DNA of 64,000 bases, from the NCBI GenBank assembly GCA_028681335.1, contig JAQUIT010000001.1, positions 186,001-250,000 on the forward strand. The letters are read 5' to 3'. A model generated the notes under the pieces. That model was not told the origin of the DNA, did no database searches, and saw only the letters and a list, made by a program, of their open reading frames with translations. The translations under genes were made by a program, and so were the position numbers. Origin of the DNA: Desulfuromonadaceae bacterium (GTDB lineage Bacteria; Desulfobacterota; Desulfuromonadia; Geobacterales; Pseudopelobacteraceae). Shown one piece after another: positions 51,542 through 60,505 of the stretch (its first letter is position 1; each line of letters begins with the position of its first letter).

Positions 51542-52321
51542 TTATCCCCTGAAAACGACAAAAACTTTTGCAATGAAAAAATCGCACACAAGGATCAGCA
51601 CGGAAGAGAGCACTACGGCCTTTTTGGCGGCTGAACCGACACCCTCGGCGCCACCCTTTGTGTTAAGCCCGACGTAACAGCCGGTTATGGCGATGATTGC
51701 ACCGAACACCGTTGGCTTCACTACCCCCTCGATCAGATCCTGAAATACCATGAACTGAGGCAGCCCACTGATGTACATGATCGGGTTGATGTTGTAGCCG
51801 GCAGACATAATGTAGCCACCAACAACGGAGACCATATCGGTTACGATTGTCAGGAGCGGCAGCGCCAGCAGCATGGCTTTAAGCCGCGGCACTGCGAGGC
51901 GCTTGATAATATCGGTCCCCTCCACTCTCATCGCGTCAACCTGCTCGGTTACCACCATTGTGCCCAGCTCAGCGGTGATGGCCGAACCTACGCGACCGGC
52001 CACCATCAGGGAAGCGAGAACCGGGCCCAGTTCCTTGACCATTGTTACCGCCACCATGCCGCCGACATAGCTGGTCGCACCAAAAGGCTTGAGCTGGATC
52101 AGGGACTGCAACGCCATGACCATGCCGGAAAAAAGGCCTGTCAAGATGCAGATGAAGAGGGATGAGAACCCCAGTTTGTCAAACTGGATGGCGAATTCAC
52201 GGTAATAGAAGGGGCGTCGGAAGATCCTGGCAAAGGTGCGTCCGGCGAGGGTGAAGTAATTCTGCAGCTCGTAAAAAAAAGTCAGCAGAATATTGTCGAT
52301 GACGGCAGAATTAATCTTCAA
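51542..52321 (-). CDS. mlaE: MlaE-type ABC permease
   Basis: The protein has about 259 residues if TTG 52321 is the start. The track's ATG 52357 lies inside lon and has no ribosome site. Permease features include GMVMALQSLIQLKPFGATSYVGGMVAVTMVKELGPVLASLMVAGRVGSAITAELGTM, a MlaE/YrbE family hallmark. Five or six membrane segments are visible. It transports phospholipids with MlaF and MlaD. Confidence 0.85.
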   Translation of the reverse strand: MKINSAVIDNILLTFFYELQNYFTLAGRTFARIFRRPFYYREFAIQFDKLGFSSLFICILTGLFSGMVMALQSLIQLKPFGATSYVGGMVAVTMVKELGPVLASLMVAGRVGSAITAELGTMVVTEQVDAMRVEGTDIIKRLAVPRLKAMLLALPLLTIVTDMVSVVGGYIMSAGYNINPIMYISGLPQFMVFQDLIEGVVKPTVFGAIIAITGCYVGLNTKGGAEGVGSAAKKAVVLSSVLILVCDFFIAKVFVVFRG

Positions 52322-52322
52322 G

Positions 52323-54638
52323 TTAGAGTGCCACTGCCAGCGCTTCGGCGGCCTCATTTACGAAGATGAACTGCAATTCGTCCCGCACGTTATCCGGGAT
52401 GTCTTCCAGGTCGTCACGGTTGCGCTCCGGGGCCACGACGGTGCTGACACCGGCACGATGGGCTGCCAGAACCTTTTCCTTCAAACCGCCGATTGCAAGC
52501 ACCCGGCCGGTCAGCGTTATTTCTCCGGTCATGGCGACATTACGGCGAGCCGGTTTTCCGGTCAGGAGTGAAACCAGCGCCGTGACCATCGTGATCCCCG
52601 CAGAAGGGCCATCTTTGGGAATGGCGCCGGAAGGAACATGGATGTGGATAGTGCGGTTTTCAAAAGCATCGGCCTGGATGCCGAATTCTTCGGCATGCGC
52701 CTCAATGTAGGATAGCGCCGCCCGCGCCGATTCCTTCATCACGTCACCCAGTGAACCGGTCAGGATCAACTCCGCCTTACCCGGCATGGAGGTCACTTCG
52801 ATAAAGAGAATGTCCCCCCCGGTCTCCGTCCAGGCCAGCCCGGTTACTACGCCGATCCGGTCGTTTTCAGCCGCCACCTCGTTGTGGAACTTTTTCGCAC
52901 CGAGGAGTTCCGTCACGACCTCAGGGGTGATGAAGTCTCTTGTTTCCTTCTTCTGGGTGATCTCCTTAGCCACCTTGCGGCAGATCGAGGCGATCGTGCG
53001 CTGTAACCCACGCACCCCGGCTTCGCGGGTGTGATCGCTGATAATTTTTTCCAGCGCGGCGTCATTGAACGTAATGTTGCGGTCAGCAAGGCCGTTCTCC
53101 TCCAGCTCGCGGCGGATGATAAAGGATTTGGCTATCTGCAGTTTCTCCTGGCTGCTGTAGCCAGCCAGACGGATAACTTCCATACGATCCTTGAGCGGCC
53201 CGGGTATCGGGTCCAGCTGGTTCGCTGTCGTGATGAACATCACTTTAGAGAGGTCAAACGCGACGTCGAGGTAGTGGTCGTTGAAGCTGAAGTTCTGTTC
53301 CGGGTCCAGCACTTCGAGAAGTGCGCTGGCCGGGTCGCCGCGGAAGTCGTTTCCTAGTTTATCGATCTCATCAAGCATGAAGATCGGGTTGTTGGCGCCA
53401 CAGCGATAGAGCTCTTTGATGATTCGTCCCGGCAGTGCACCAATGTAGGTGCGGCGGTGCCCGCGGATCTCGGCTTCATCCCTTACCCCCCCGAGTGAAA
53501 TGCGCACAAACTTACGCCCCATCGAACGTGCAATCGACTTGCCCAGTGAGGTCTTGCCGACCCCGGGAGGGCCAACAAAACAGAGTACCGGTCCCTTCAT
53601 GTTCTCCTTAAGTGAGCGTACCGCGAGAAACTCCAGGATCCGTTCTTTGACTTTCTTCAGGTTGTAATGATCTTCGTTGAGAATCTCTTCGGCTCGCACG
53701 ATATCGAGACTGTCGGTTGTGCTGATGTTCCACGGCATGCCGGCAAGATAGTCGAGATAGGTCCGTGCGACGTTGTATTCCGGAGAGGCCTGATTGATCC
53801 GCTCAAGGCGTGCCAGTTCCTTATCAGCGATTTTTTTGATATCCTCAGGGAGCCCGGCCTCTTCAATCTTGCGCCGCAGTTCGTTCATGTCGGCCGAGCG
53901 CGGGTCTTCTTCTCCCAACTCTTCCTGAATGTGCTTCATCTGCTCTCGCAGGATATATTCCTTCTGGTTTTTACCGACCCGCTTGGTGACTTCACCGGCA
54001 ACCTCATTCTTGACCTGCATTCGCTGTACTTCATAGGTAAGGTGTACGTAGACCTTTTTCAGGCGTTCCAGCGGGTCGGTCGTTTCCAGCAACTCCTGCA
54101 GGTCGGTGGCCGGCAGATTGACATACAGCGCCACCAGGTCTGACAGGCGCGCCGGGTTGTCGATGTAGTCGATCATCTTCATGACATCGTCAGGCAGTGG
54201 CTTGCCGTGTGAAAGAGCAATTTTCAACAGTGCATTCAGGCTCTGAACCAGCGCCTCCGAGACAAGATCTTTTTCGACAAACTCCCGGACAATCTCGCAA
54301 CGAGCCATGGTCAGTGATCCGTCAGGCTCGGTGTCCAGAATCCGTAAACGTGTGACCCCTTCCAGCGAGACTTTGTAGCGTCCGTCGTCCATTCTTTTAA
54401 TTTGGTTAACCTTGCAGAGAGTCCCGATCTCACATCTGCCGGCGGGAAGTTCCTTTTCCGGGTCCTCCGGCCGCTCAAAAACCAGTACAACGTACTTTTC
54501 ATAGTTGTCTGCTTCACGGAAAACAGCGCTATCCCTTTCGTTGACATAGAGTGGAAACAGCATGTAGGGGAAAACAACGGTTTCCTTTTGCGAATAAAGC
54601 GGTAGCTTGGAAGGTATTTCGATGTTTGTGTGCGGCAT
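52323..54638 (-). CDS. lon: ATP-dependent protease Lon
   Basis: The 771-residue protein has an N-terminal substrate domain (about 1-200) and an AAA module with Walker A GPPGVGKTSLG (near 350). A C-terminal protease domain with the catalytic Ser in PKDGPSAGITM and a Lys near 710 completes it. It degrades misfolded and regulatory proteins. It has its own promoter upstream and ends 2 bases before the mlaE start. Confidence 0.96.
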   Translation of the reverse strand: MPHTNIEIPSKLPLYSQKETVVFPYMLFPLYVNERDSAVFREADNYEKYVVLVFERPEDPEKELPAGRCEIGTLCKVNQIKRMDDGRYKVSLEGVTRLRILDTEPDGSLTMARCEIVREFVEKDLVSEALVQSLNALLKIALSHGKPLPDDVMKMIDYIDNPARLSDLVALYVNLPATDLQELLETTDPLERLKKVYVHLTYEVQRMQVKNEVAGEVTKRVGKNQKEYILREQMKHIQEELGEEDPRSADMNELRRKIEEAGLPEDIKKIADKELARLERINQASPEYNVARTYLDYLAGMPWNISTTDSLDIVRAEEILNEDHYNLKKVKERILEFLAVRSLKENMKGPVLCFVGPPGVGKTSLGKSIARSMGRKFVRISLGGVRDEAEIRGHRRTYIGALPGRIIKELYRCGANNPIFMLDEIDKLGNDFRGDPASALLEVLDPEQNFSFNDHYLDVAFDLSKVMFITTANQLDPIPGPLKDRMEVIRLAGYSSQEKLQIAKSFIIRRELEENGLADRNITFNDAALEKIISDHTREAGVRGLQRTIASICRKVAKEITQKKETRDFITPEVVTELLGAKKFHNEVAAENDRIGVVTGLAWTETGGDILFIEVTSMPGKAELILTGSLGDVMKESARAALSYIEAHAEEFGIQADAFENRTIHIHVPSGAIPKDGPSAGITMVTALVSLLTGKPARRNVAMTGEITLTGRVLAIGGLKEKVLAAHRAGVSTVVAPERNRDDLEDIPDNVRDELQFIFVNEAAEALAVAL

Positions 54639-54711
54639 CTTATGGCATTCCTTTTTATTGTGTTATAAATCCGCTGGTGTGGGGCAGTAACTATGTAATT
54701 ACAGCGTTGAA

Positions 54712-54739
54712 ATTGTAGCACATTTCAGACTACAAGCAA
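54712..54739 (-). promoter_or_regulatory. Promoter of lon
   Basis: On the minus strand, TTGCTT (54739-54734), a 16-base spacer and TACAAT (54717-54712) precede lon by about 75 bases. A heat-shock sigma-32 element was not distinguished. Confidence 0.5.
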
Positions 54740-54743
54740 AGCT

Positions 54744-55325
54744 TCAGACAGGTCTTCCGGGCCGGACAACAATATTTTTAACCCTCACCTGTGCATAAGG
54801 ACCTGCCAGTTCACGATACAGCAGCGCCAGAAAACGTACTGTCACCAGACGGTGAAGGGCCGCCTGGGTAACGCGGTAGAGCCATAAGCGAAACGGTGAC
54901 GGAGAGTTGCTGCCAAGAATGAGGGGACAAAAATCACTGAGCTGGAGCGAAGCCCGTACGCTCTCGAGCGTGGGTTCGATGCCGAAGCGGAGTTCGCCTC
55001 TGTCGCATTGGCGCGGCTGCACAAGAACACCGCCGCAGATGCGCAGTGTTACAAAGTTATCTGAGTGTTCAGCCGGCAGGAACTTGATCAGACTCAGTTG
55101 TGTACCAACCAGGCGGAACTCAATGCCTCCCTCAAGTGTTAGCGGGCGAATAAGGCCCAGCGTGAATTTTTTCACATAGCACAGGTAGCGGCAGAGCAGA
55201 TCATCTGTGGACAGTTGAGCGGTAAGTGCAACAGGCATGTCGGCCCATTGAACAGAAAAGATCGAAGCATCTTCAGTCATGACCTGCTGACAGACTACTT
55301 CGAGGAATGGTGTGATTGATGGCAT
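54744..55325 (-). CDS. Unrecognised 193-residue protein
   Basis: I do not recognise this protein. It has no signal peptide and no membrane segment, with mixed alpha/beta composition (MPSITPFLEVVCQQVMTEDASIFSVQWADMPVALTAQLSTDDLLCRYLCYV...VRVKNIVVRPGRPV). The central part contains VQPRQCDRGELRFGIEPTLESVRASLQLSDF. It is divergent from the macAB transcription unit and directly upstream of lon, whose promoter lies just past its stop. Coding looks real by length and by normal amino-acid mix. Confidence 0.6.
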   Translation of the reverse strand: MPSITPFLEVVCQQVMTEDASIFSVQWADMPVALTAQLSTDDLLCRYLCYVKKFTLGLIRPLTLEGGIEFRLVGTQLSLIKFLPAEHSDNFVTLRICGGVLVQPRQCDRGELRFGIEPTLESVRASLQLSDFCPLILGSNSPSPFRLWLYRVTQAALHRLVTVRFLALLYRELAGPYAQVRVKNIVVRPGRPV

Positions 55326-55386
55326 AAAGGTATCTTGCCATCGGCATCAAATTTTGCAATCTAAATTATGGGTGTTGAAATTCAGC

Positions 55387-55414
55387 TTGACAAGATTCTA
55401 AATTGTATTAAGAT
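55387..55414 (+). promoter_or_regulatory. Promoter of the macAB leader
   Basis: A perfect TTGACA (55387-55392), a 16-base spacer and TAAGAT (55409-55414) would start RNA near 55421, giving about 248 bases of leader before macA. Confidence 0.65.
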
Positions 55415-55465
55415 AAAAATCATCCTGTTAGGAATTAAATATTCTATCGAAAGGAGACCCTGCCC

Positions 55466-55528
55466 ATGTGGACTGCAAGATTTAAAATTCGTCCGGTTTC
55501 CCACTGCAAAGAGGGGTGCCCTAGTTAG
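55466..55528 (+). CDS. Putative 20-residue leader peptide of macAB
   Basis: An ATG at 55466 follows AAGGAG (55451-55456) by 9 bases and encodes MWTARFKIRPVSHCKEGCPS, ending in TAG 55526-55528. It is not in the ORF track because it is short. It contains two overlapping Arg/Lys-X-Arg/Lys motifs (R-F-K and K-I-R) followed by Pro. Such +X+ motifs are known sites of macrolide-dependent ribosome arrest. The stop codon touches the next hairpin. The peptide is probably regulatory, acting during its own synthesis. Confidence 0.5.
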   Translation: MWTARFKIRPVSHCKEGCPS

Positions 55529-55551
55529 CCCGCAGCCTACAGGCTGCGGGC
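55528..55551 (+). promoter_or_regulatory. Stable hairpin after the leader ORF
   Basis: GCCCGCAGCCT and AGGCTGCGGGC form an 11-base inverted repeat around AC. Its 3' arm (55548-55551) can alternatively pair with GGGGTGCCC (55513-55521) as part of a 9-pair helix reaching to 55556. A translating ribosome could decide between the two. Confidence 0.55.
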
Positions 55552-55556
55552 GTTCC

Positions 55557-55596
55557 AAAAAAGCCCTACTGTCGAAAGACAGGGGGCTTTTTTTTT
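55557..55596 (+). terminator. Intrinsic terminator inside the macAB leader
   Basis: AAAAAAGCCC (55557-55566) pairs with GGGCTTTTTT (55584-55593), with an inner CTGTC-GAAA-GACAG stem, and a run of nine T ends at 55596. It lies 73 bases before macA and 30 bases after the leader ORF, so it would stop transcription unless relieved. Confidence 0.8.
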
Positions 55597-55668
55597 GTTG
55601 TGACAACCGTTATCTGCTATCATGGCTGTCATACGTATCTATATCAGGCGGCAAAGAGTGAGCTTCGC

Positions 55669-56865
55669 ATGAAAAAAATTCTCATAATTTTGGCAGTTTT
55701 TCTTCCTGTTTGTGCCATTGCCGGCTATTTTTTTTATAAACGTGCACCGGAGGTCAGCTATAAGACAGCCGTTATCGAGCGCGGCACAATTGTCTCGACG
55801 GTGGCTGCTACCGGCAACCTTTCGGCCGTGACTACCGTTCAGGTAGGCACCCAGGTGTCCGGCACGATCCAGAAGCTTTACGTGGATTTTAACTCGAAGG
55901 TTAAAAAGGGACAGCCAATTGCCGAAATTGATCCCTCACTGTTCAACGCTTCGGTTGCGCAGGCCCAGGGGAACTACCTCAGCGCCGAGGCGAACCTCCA
56001 AAAAGCCAAGGTCACCCTGACGGATGCTGTGAGGACCTTCACCCGCTATAAAAAAATGCTGGCAGACGGGATAATATCACAGGGGGATTTCGACGCAACA
56101 GAGACCGTTGTGCAATCGTCAGCTGCTTCTGTTAAGGCGGCTGAAGGAGCTCTGGCCCAGAGCCGTGGTTCTTTGATGCAAGCCAAAACCAACCTGCGCT
56201 ACTCCGTCATCCGCTCGCCGGTCGATGGGGTTGTTATCTCCCGTGCTATCGATGTCGGTCAGACCGTGGCTGCCTCATTTTCCACCCCGACTCTTTTCAC
56301 CATCGCTCAGGATTTGACTAAAATGCAGATTGAAGTCAGCGCTGATGAGGCCGATATCAGTCGTATCCAGCTTGACCAAAAAGCCAGTTTTACCGTTGAT
56401 TCCTATCCGGAGCAGACCTTTCACGGCAAAGTTATCCAGATTCGCAGTGCACCGGTTATCAACCAGAATGTGGTCACCTATGTTGTCGTTGTTACTGTTA
56501 ATAACGGCGATCTGAAGCTGAAACCGGGTATGACCGCCAATGTTTCGATTGAAGTGGCTAAAAAGGATAATGTGCTCAAGTTGCCTCCGGTCGCTCTCCG
56601 TTTCAAGCCGAAAACAAAGGGAGACGAGACAAAAGCCAAAGGAGGTAAATCTGGTGGACGAAAGGGGGGGGGCGGTCTGCAGGTCTATACCCTCAGAGAG
56701 GGTAAGCCTGTTGCCGTGGCGGTGAAGACAGGCATTGCCAACAACAACAGCATCGAGCTGGTTGAGAGCACACTCAAGGAAGGTGACGAAGTCATCGTCG
56801 AGCAGGTCGGCGGTGATAGCGGCAAGAAGAAGAGCGCCGCTTCGTCAATGGGGCGTCCCTTTTAA
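55669..56865 (+). CDS. macA: MacA-like periplasmic efflux adaptor
   Basis: The protein has 398 residues from ATG 55669 (the track starts at 55600). One N-terminal membrane anchor (about 5-22) is followed by MFP domains: VAATGNLSAVTTVQVGTQVSGTIQKLYVDFNSKVKKGQPIAEIDPS, a helical hairpin about 90-165, and SPVDGVVISRAIDVGQTVAASFSTPTLF. This matches MacA, which couples the MacB ATPase to an outer channel. A Lys/Gly-rich insert lies at about 315-345. The stop abuts the ATPase start. Confidence 0.88.
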   Translation: MKKILIILAVFLPVCAIAGYFFYKRAPEVSYKTAVIERGTIVSTVAATGNLSAVTTVQVGTQVSGTIQKLYVDFNSKVKKGQPIAEIDPSLFNASVAQAQGNYLSAEANLQKAKVTLTDAVRTFTRYKKMLADGIISQGDFDATETVVQSSAASVKAAEGALAQSRGSLMQAKTNLRYSVIRSPVDGVVISRAIDVGQTVAASFSTPTLFTIAQDLTKMQIEVSADEADISRIQLDQKASFTVDSYPEQTFHGKVIQIRSAPVINQNVVTYVVVVTVNNGDLKLKPGMTANVSIEVAKKDNVLKLPPVALRFKPKTKGDETKAKGGKSGGRKGGGGLQVYTLREGKPVAVAVKTGIANNNSIELVESTLKEGDEVIVEQVGGDSGKKKSAASSMGRPF

Positions 56866-57561
56866 ATGAGTGATGTTATCTCCCTGACTGATATCCGTCG
56901 CGTCTTTACCATGGGCGATCAGCAGTTTGAAGCGCTCAAGGGCGTCTCTTACAACGTTGCCGCCGGTGAGTTTGTTGCGATTATGGGTGCTTCCGGCAGC
57001 GGCAAATCAACCTGTATGAACATCCTTGGCTGCCTTGACCGGCCAACCTCCGGTCAATACCTGCTGGATGGGCTTGATGTAGGGACGATGGGCCCTAATC
57101 AACTGGCAGACATTCGCAATAAAAAACTCGGTTTTGTCTTCCAGGGGTTCAACCTGTTGGCCCGTACCCCGGCCGTGGAAAATGTTGAACTGCCTTTGGT
57201 TTACGCAGGAATTCACGCCAAAGAACGCCGCCACAAAGCCCTTATGGCAATGGAACAGGTCGGCCTGTCTGGCAAGGAGAAAAACCACTCCAGCCAACTC
57301 TCAGGTGGCCAGCAGCAGCGGGTCGCCATCGCCCGCGCCCTGGTCAATAATCCTGCCGTGATTCTTGCCGACGAACCAACCGGCAATCTTGACAGCGCTA
57401 CCAGCGAAGAGATCATGAGCCTCTTTATGGCCCTCAATAAACAGGGGATTACGATCATCATGGTTACCCACGAACATGATGTGGCGGCGTACGCAGGGCG
57501 CCAGATCACCTTCAAGGATGGCAAAATAATTTTGGATAGCAAAAATGGTCTGACGGTTTAA
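56866..57561 (+). CDS. macB: MacB-type ABC ATPase subunit
   Basis: The 231-residue ATPase of the LolD/MacB class has Walker [16 protein letters not shown], the signature [32 protein letters not shown], and H-loop MVTHEHD. In E. coli, MacB has this domain fused to the permease; here it is a separate gene. It begins on the base after the macA stop, and the permease follows after 2 bases. Confidence 0.9.
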   Translation: MSDVISLTDIRRVFTMGDQQFEALKGVSYNVAAGEFVAIMGASGSGKSTCMNILGCLDRPTSGQYLLDGLDVGTMGPNQLADIRNKKLGFVFQGFNLLARTPAVENVELPLVYAGIHAKERRHKALMAMEQVGLSGKEKNHSSQLSGGQQQRVAIARALVNNPAVILADEPTGNLDSATSEEIMSLFMALNKQGITIIMVTHEHDVAAYAGRQITFKDGKIILDSKNGLTV

Positions 57562-57563
57562 CT

Positions 57564-58790
57564 ATGGATTTCCTGCAAACTCTCAAAATAGCTCTCCGGG
57601 CTTTGCGCACCAACAAGATGCGCTCATTTCTGACGATGCTCGGCATCATCATCGGAATAGCTGCGGTCATCGCCATGATGGCGGTCGGTTCAGGGGCAAG
57701 TTATGTTATCTCCCAGCAGATTGCCAGCATCGGCAGCAACATTATCCTGGTTATTCCCGGCTCCACTACCAGCGGGGGGCTGCGCACCGGTAGCGGCGGC
57801 GCTCAGACGCTGACCAGCGACGACGTCAAGGCGATTATGAACGAGTGCCCATCAGTAGGGCTTGCGGCGGGTACGGTCCGCACTTCAGGACAGGTTGTCT
57901 ACGGCAACCTGAACTGGTCGACTGTTATAATGGGTGGTACACCTGAACTGTTTGAAATCCGCGAATGGCCGGTAACTGCTGGACGCAATATAACGCAGCA
58001 GGACGTTGATTCTGCCGTCAAGGTTTGTCTTTTAGGTCAAACAGTGGCGGACAATCTTTTTGGGTCAGCTGATCCGGTAGGCAATATCGTGCGCATAAAA
58101 AAGATACCTTTTACTGTTATCGGCGTTCTGGAGCGCAAGGGGCAATCTCCTCAGGGGACAGATCAGGATGACACTCTCTTTGTGCCGTTGCGCACCGCCC
58201 AGCGCAATCTGTCCCGCTCCCATCATACCAATAACGTTGGTGCGGTGATCGTCAAGGCCAAAAGCGAAGAGCTGCTTGGCAAGGCCGAAGAGGAAATCAA
58301 CAGTCTGCTCAACCAGCGTCACCGCATTACTGGCGGTAAGGAACCTGATTTTTCGACGCGTAACCTGTCTGAAATTTTGGCGGTGGCTGAAAAATCAGCG
58401 AAGGCCATGTCGCTGCTGCTGGGGGCGGTGGCTTCGATATCGCTGATTGTCGGCGGGATCGGAATCATGAATATCATGCTGGTTTCGGTTACTGAACGTA
58501 CCCGCGAGATCGGCATCAGGATGGCGATCGGTGCCAAGAAAAATGATATCCTTATGCAGTTTATGACCGAGGCGGTTCTGCTGACCATGCTGGGAGGTTT
58601 GATCGGCATTGCTCTTGGCACCGGAGGTGCTACCATCGTTTCCAGTCTTCTCGGTTGGCCAACCATGATTTCGATTCAGTCCATCTCCATTGCTTTTGTA
58701 TTTTCCGCTGCGGTCGGTATTTTCTTTGGCTTTTATCCTGCCAGGAAAGCGGCCGGGCTCAACCCGATAGATGCCCTGAGGTATGAATAA
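57564..58790 (+). CDS. MacB-type ABC permease subunit
   Basis: The 408-residue protein has one N-terminal membrane segment (about 20-45), a periplasmic MacB_PCD domain (about 60-250) and three C-terminal membrane segments of the FtsX fold (IGIMNIMLVSVTERTREIGIRMAIGAKKNDILMQFMTEAVLL...). It works as a mechanotransmitter for extruding macrolides, peptides or lipoproteins; the substrate here is not shown. It overlaps the HIT gene by 8 bases. Confidence 0.9.
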   Translation: MDFLQTLKIALRALRTNKMRSFLTMLGIIIGIAAVIAMMAVGSGASYVISQQIASIGSNIILVIPGSTTSGGLRTGSGGAQTLTSDDVKAIMNECPSVGLAAGTVRTSGQVVYGNLNWSTVIMGGTPELFEIREWPVTAGRNITQQDVDSAVKVCLLGQTVADNLFGSADPVGNIVRIKKIPFTVIGVLERKGQSPQGTDQDDTLFVPLRTAQRNLSRSHHTNNVGAVIVKAKSEELLGKAEEEINSLLNQRHRITGGKEPDFSTRNLSEILAVAEKSAKAMSLLLGAVASISLIVGGIGIMNIMLVSVTERTREIGIRMAIGAKKNDILMQFMTEAVLLTMLGGLIGIALGTGGATIVSSLLGWPTMISIQSISIAFVFSAAVGIFFGFYPARKAAGLNPIDALRYE

Positions 58791-59205
58791 AATGACTGAC
58801 TGTCCGATGTGTTGCCGCTGGGATGAAAATTCAGATCTGCAGATTATTGAGCTGCAGCACTCTTATGTAACTCTCAACCGTGACCAGTATTTTCCCGGTT
58901 ATACACTGTTGTTCACAAAGTGTCATGCCACTGAACTATTCCACCTCGATCAGGATGTGCGCAGCGCTCTCATGGAGGAGGTTACCACTGTGGCACAGGC
59001 GCTCTACGCGGTCTATGCCCCTGACAAGATGAATTATGAGCTCCTGGGCAATATGGTGCCGCATATCCACTGGCATATCGTGCCGCGCTTCCGCTCCGAA
59101 CCACTCTGGCCACGTCCGATATGGGCCGAGCCGCACGATGAACTCTGTCTGCCGGTGGACGAATACCGGCAGCGGATAGAACGTATCCGGAGAGAGCTCG
59201 CATGA
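58783..59205 (+). CDS. HIT-family nucleotide-binding protein
   Basis: The 140-residue protein has the histidine triad NMVPHIHWHIVPR. It probably hydrolyses nucleoside phosphoramidates or dinucleotides. CxxC (CPMC) at the N-terminus may bind zinc. The start is ATG 58783 or 58792; it overlaps the permease upstream and the M16 gene downstream (ATGA). Confidence 0.88.
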   Translation: MNKMTDCPMCCRWDENSDLQIIELQHSYVTLNRDQYFPGYTLLFTKCHATELFHLDQDVRSALMEEVTTVAQALYAVYAPDKMNYELLGNMVPHIHWHIVPRFRSEPLWPRPIWAEPHDELCLPVDEYRQRIERIRRELA

Positions 59206-60491
59206 TTCGTCACTCTCTCCATACGCTTAAAAACGGCCTGCGCGTTGTCTGTGTCGAAATGCCGCATCTGCATGCCGCTGAGCTGGCGGTTTATATCAAA
59301 GTCGGCGGGCGTAATGATCCATCTGGTCGCGAAGGTCTCTCGCATTTTCTGGAGCACATTCTCTTTCGTGGTACCGCTGAGTTTCCCTCGTCTCTGGCAA
59401 TCGAGTCGGCATTCGAGATCATAGGCGGCGCTCCGAATGCCGCGACCGATGCCGAGTCGACTTATTACTATTCACGGGTTCATCCGGACAGCATCAAGCG
59501 CGGCATGGAAATATTTGCTTCGATGTTGACAAAACCGCTCCTGAGCGGAATCGACGTCGAAAAGCGGATTATAGCCGAGGAAGCCAGGGAGGACCTGAAC
59601 GAACAGGGGGAAGAGGTCAATCCCGACACCATCGTCAGCAGGATGCTCTGGCCACGGCACCCGCTCGGGATGCCGACAATCGGCACGCTTGAAAGTATTG
59701 CCGCCATCGAACAGAGTGATCTCAGGCGGCATCTGGATACGTATTATGTGCCCTCAAACGCGGTTCTTGTTGTCTCCGGGCCGGTACAGAGCCGTGCCGT
59801 TGTCGCCGCTGCACGGGATTGTTTTGGAGGGTGGTCTAATGAGTTGGTGCCTGCAACGCATCTTGTAACATTACGCCGTTTATCACCACAGCTTCGCTGT
59901 GTACATGACTCAGACAGCCAGATGGGGCTGCAACTGGCGTTTCTTGGCTTTGCCCGCGATGATCGCCGCTTCATGGCGTTGCGTTTTTTGCGGAGAATCC
60001 TTGCCGGCGGGGGGAGCTCGCGTCTCCATTTACGCTTGCGGGAGGAACTCGGTATAGTTTATTCCGTGGATGGCGCCATAGGTGCCTACGATGAAACCGG
60101 TTGCATGGCTTTTGATCTGTCCACCGCTCCGGAAACCTTGATTCATGCGGTCGAAGCCGCACTCGAGGAGTTGCGCCGTATCACAACGACACCTGTTCCT
60201 GGAGATGAGCTGGAGCGGGTTCGTAATTCCTATATTTTTGATCTTGAGTTTAGCCGGGATTCTGCTTACGAGATGGGTGGAAGGTATGGCTGGGGTGAAC
60301 TGATGGGGGTCGTCAGAAGTATAGAGGAGGATCAATGCGAAGCGCGCCGGATCACAGCGGCGGATATCCAGGAAACCGCTCTGGCGCTGTTTGCACCGGC
60401 AAATCTACGTCTGGTAGCTGTCGGGCCGTGGAAGCGCGGTATGAAGAAGGCACTACAGGAACGTATAACAAGGTATCAACAACAATTCTGA
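59202..60491 (+). CDS. M16-family zinc peptidase (third in window)
   Basis: The 429-residue protein has no clear signal peptide. The zinc motif HFLEHILFRGT lies near residue 48, with the distal Glu about 75 residues later in IIAEEAREDL. The C-terminal M16 half has RLREELGIVYSVDGAIGAY. It resembles the single-chain PqqL/YmxG-type processing peptidases and is probably cytoplasmic. It ends the macAB run and converges with the PilZ gene. Confidence 0.9.
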   Translation: MIRHSLHTLKNGLRVVCVEMPHLHAAELAVYIKVGGRNDPSGREGLSHFLEHILFRGTAEFPSSLAIESAFEIIGGAPNAATDAESTYYYSRVHPDSIKRGMEIFASMLTKPLLSGIDVEKRIIAEEAREDLNEQGEEVNPDTIVSRMLWPRHPLGMPTIGTLESIAAIEQSDLRRHLDTYYVPSNAVLVVSGPVQSRAVVAAARDCFGGWSNELVPATHLVTLRRLSPQLRCVHDSDSQMGLQLAFLGFARDDRRFMALRFLRRILAGGGSSRLHLRLREELGIVYSVDGAIGAYDETGCMAFDLSTAPETLIHAVEAALEELRRITTTPVPGDELERVRNSYIFDLEFSRDSAYEMGGRYGWGELMGVVRSIEEDQCEARRITAADIQETALALFAPANLRLVAVGPWKRGMKKALQERITRYQQQF

Positions 60492-60505
60492 ATAATATCC
60501 ATGAT

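Larger units (their letters stand above)
55326..55668. other. Leader region of the macAB operon
   Basis: This 343-base gap contains a promoter (55387-55414), a 20-codon leader ORF (55466-55528), an 11-bp hairpin (55528-55551) and an intrinsic terminator (55557-55596), then the macA start at 55669. See the separate entries. Confidence 0.6.

Noticed and set aside
52319-52357. MlaE start at ATG 52357 as given in the track
   Set aside because: It lies within lon with no ribosome site; TTG 52321 right after the lon stop gives the usual family length.
55421-55600. c-di-GMP or other known riboswitch in the macAB leader
   Set aside because: A GCAAAG word resembles part of GEMM aptamers, but the rest of the consensus is missing; a leader ORF explains the region better.
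55368-55661. 97-residue ORF across the macAB leader
   Set aside because: It reads through the hairpins and terminator with low-quality composition; the shorter ORF at 55466 has a proper ribosome site instead.
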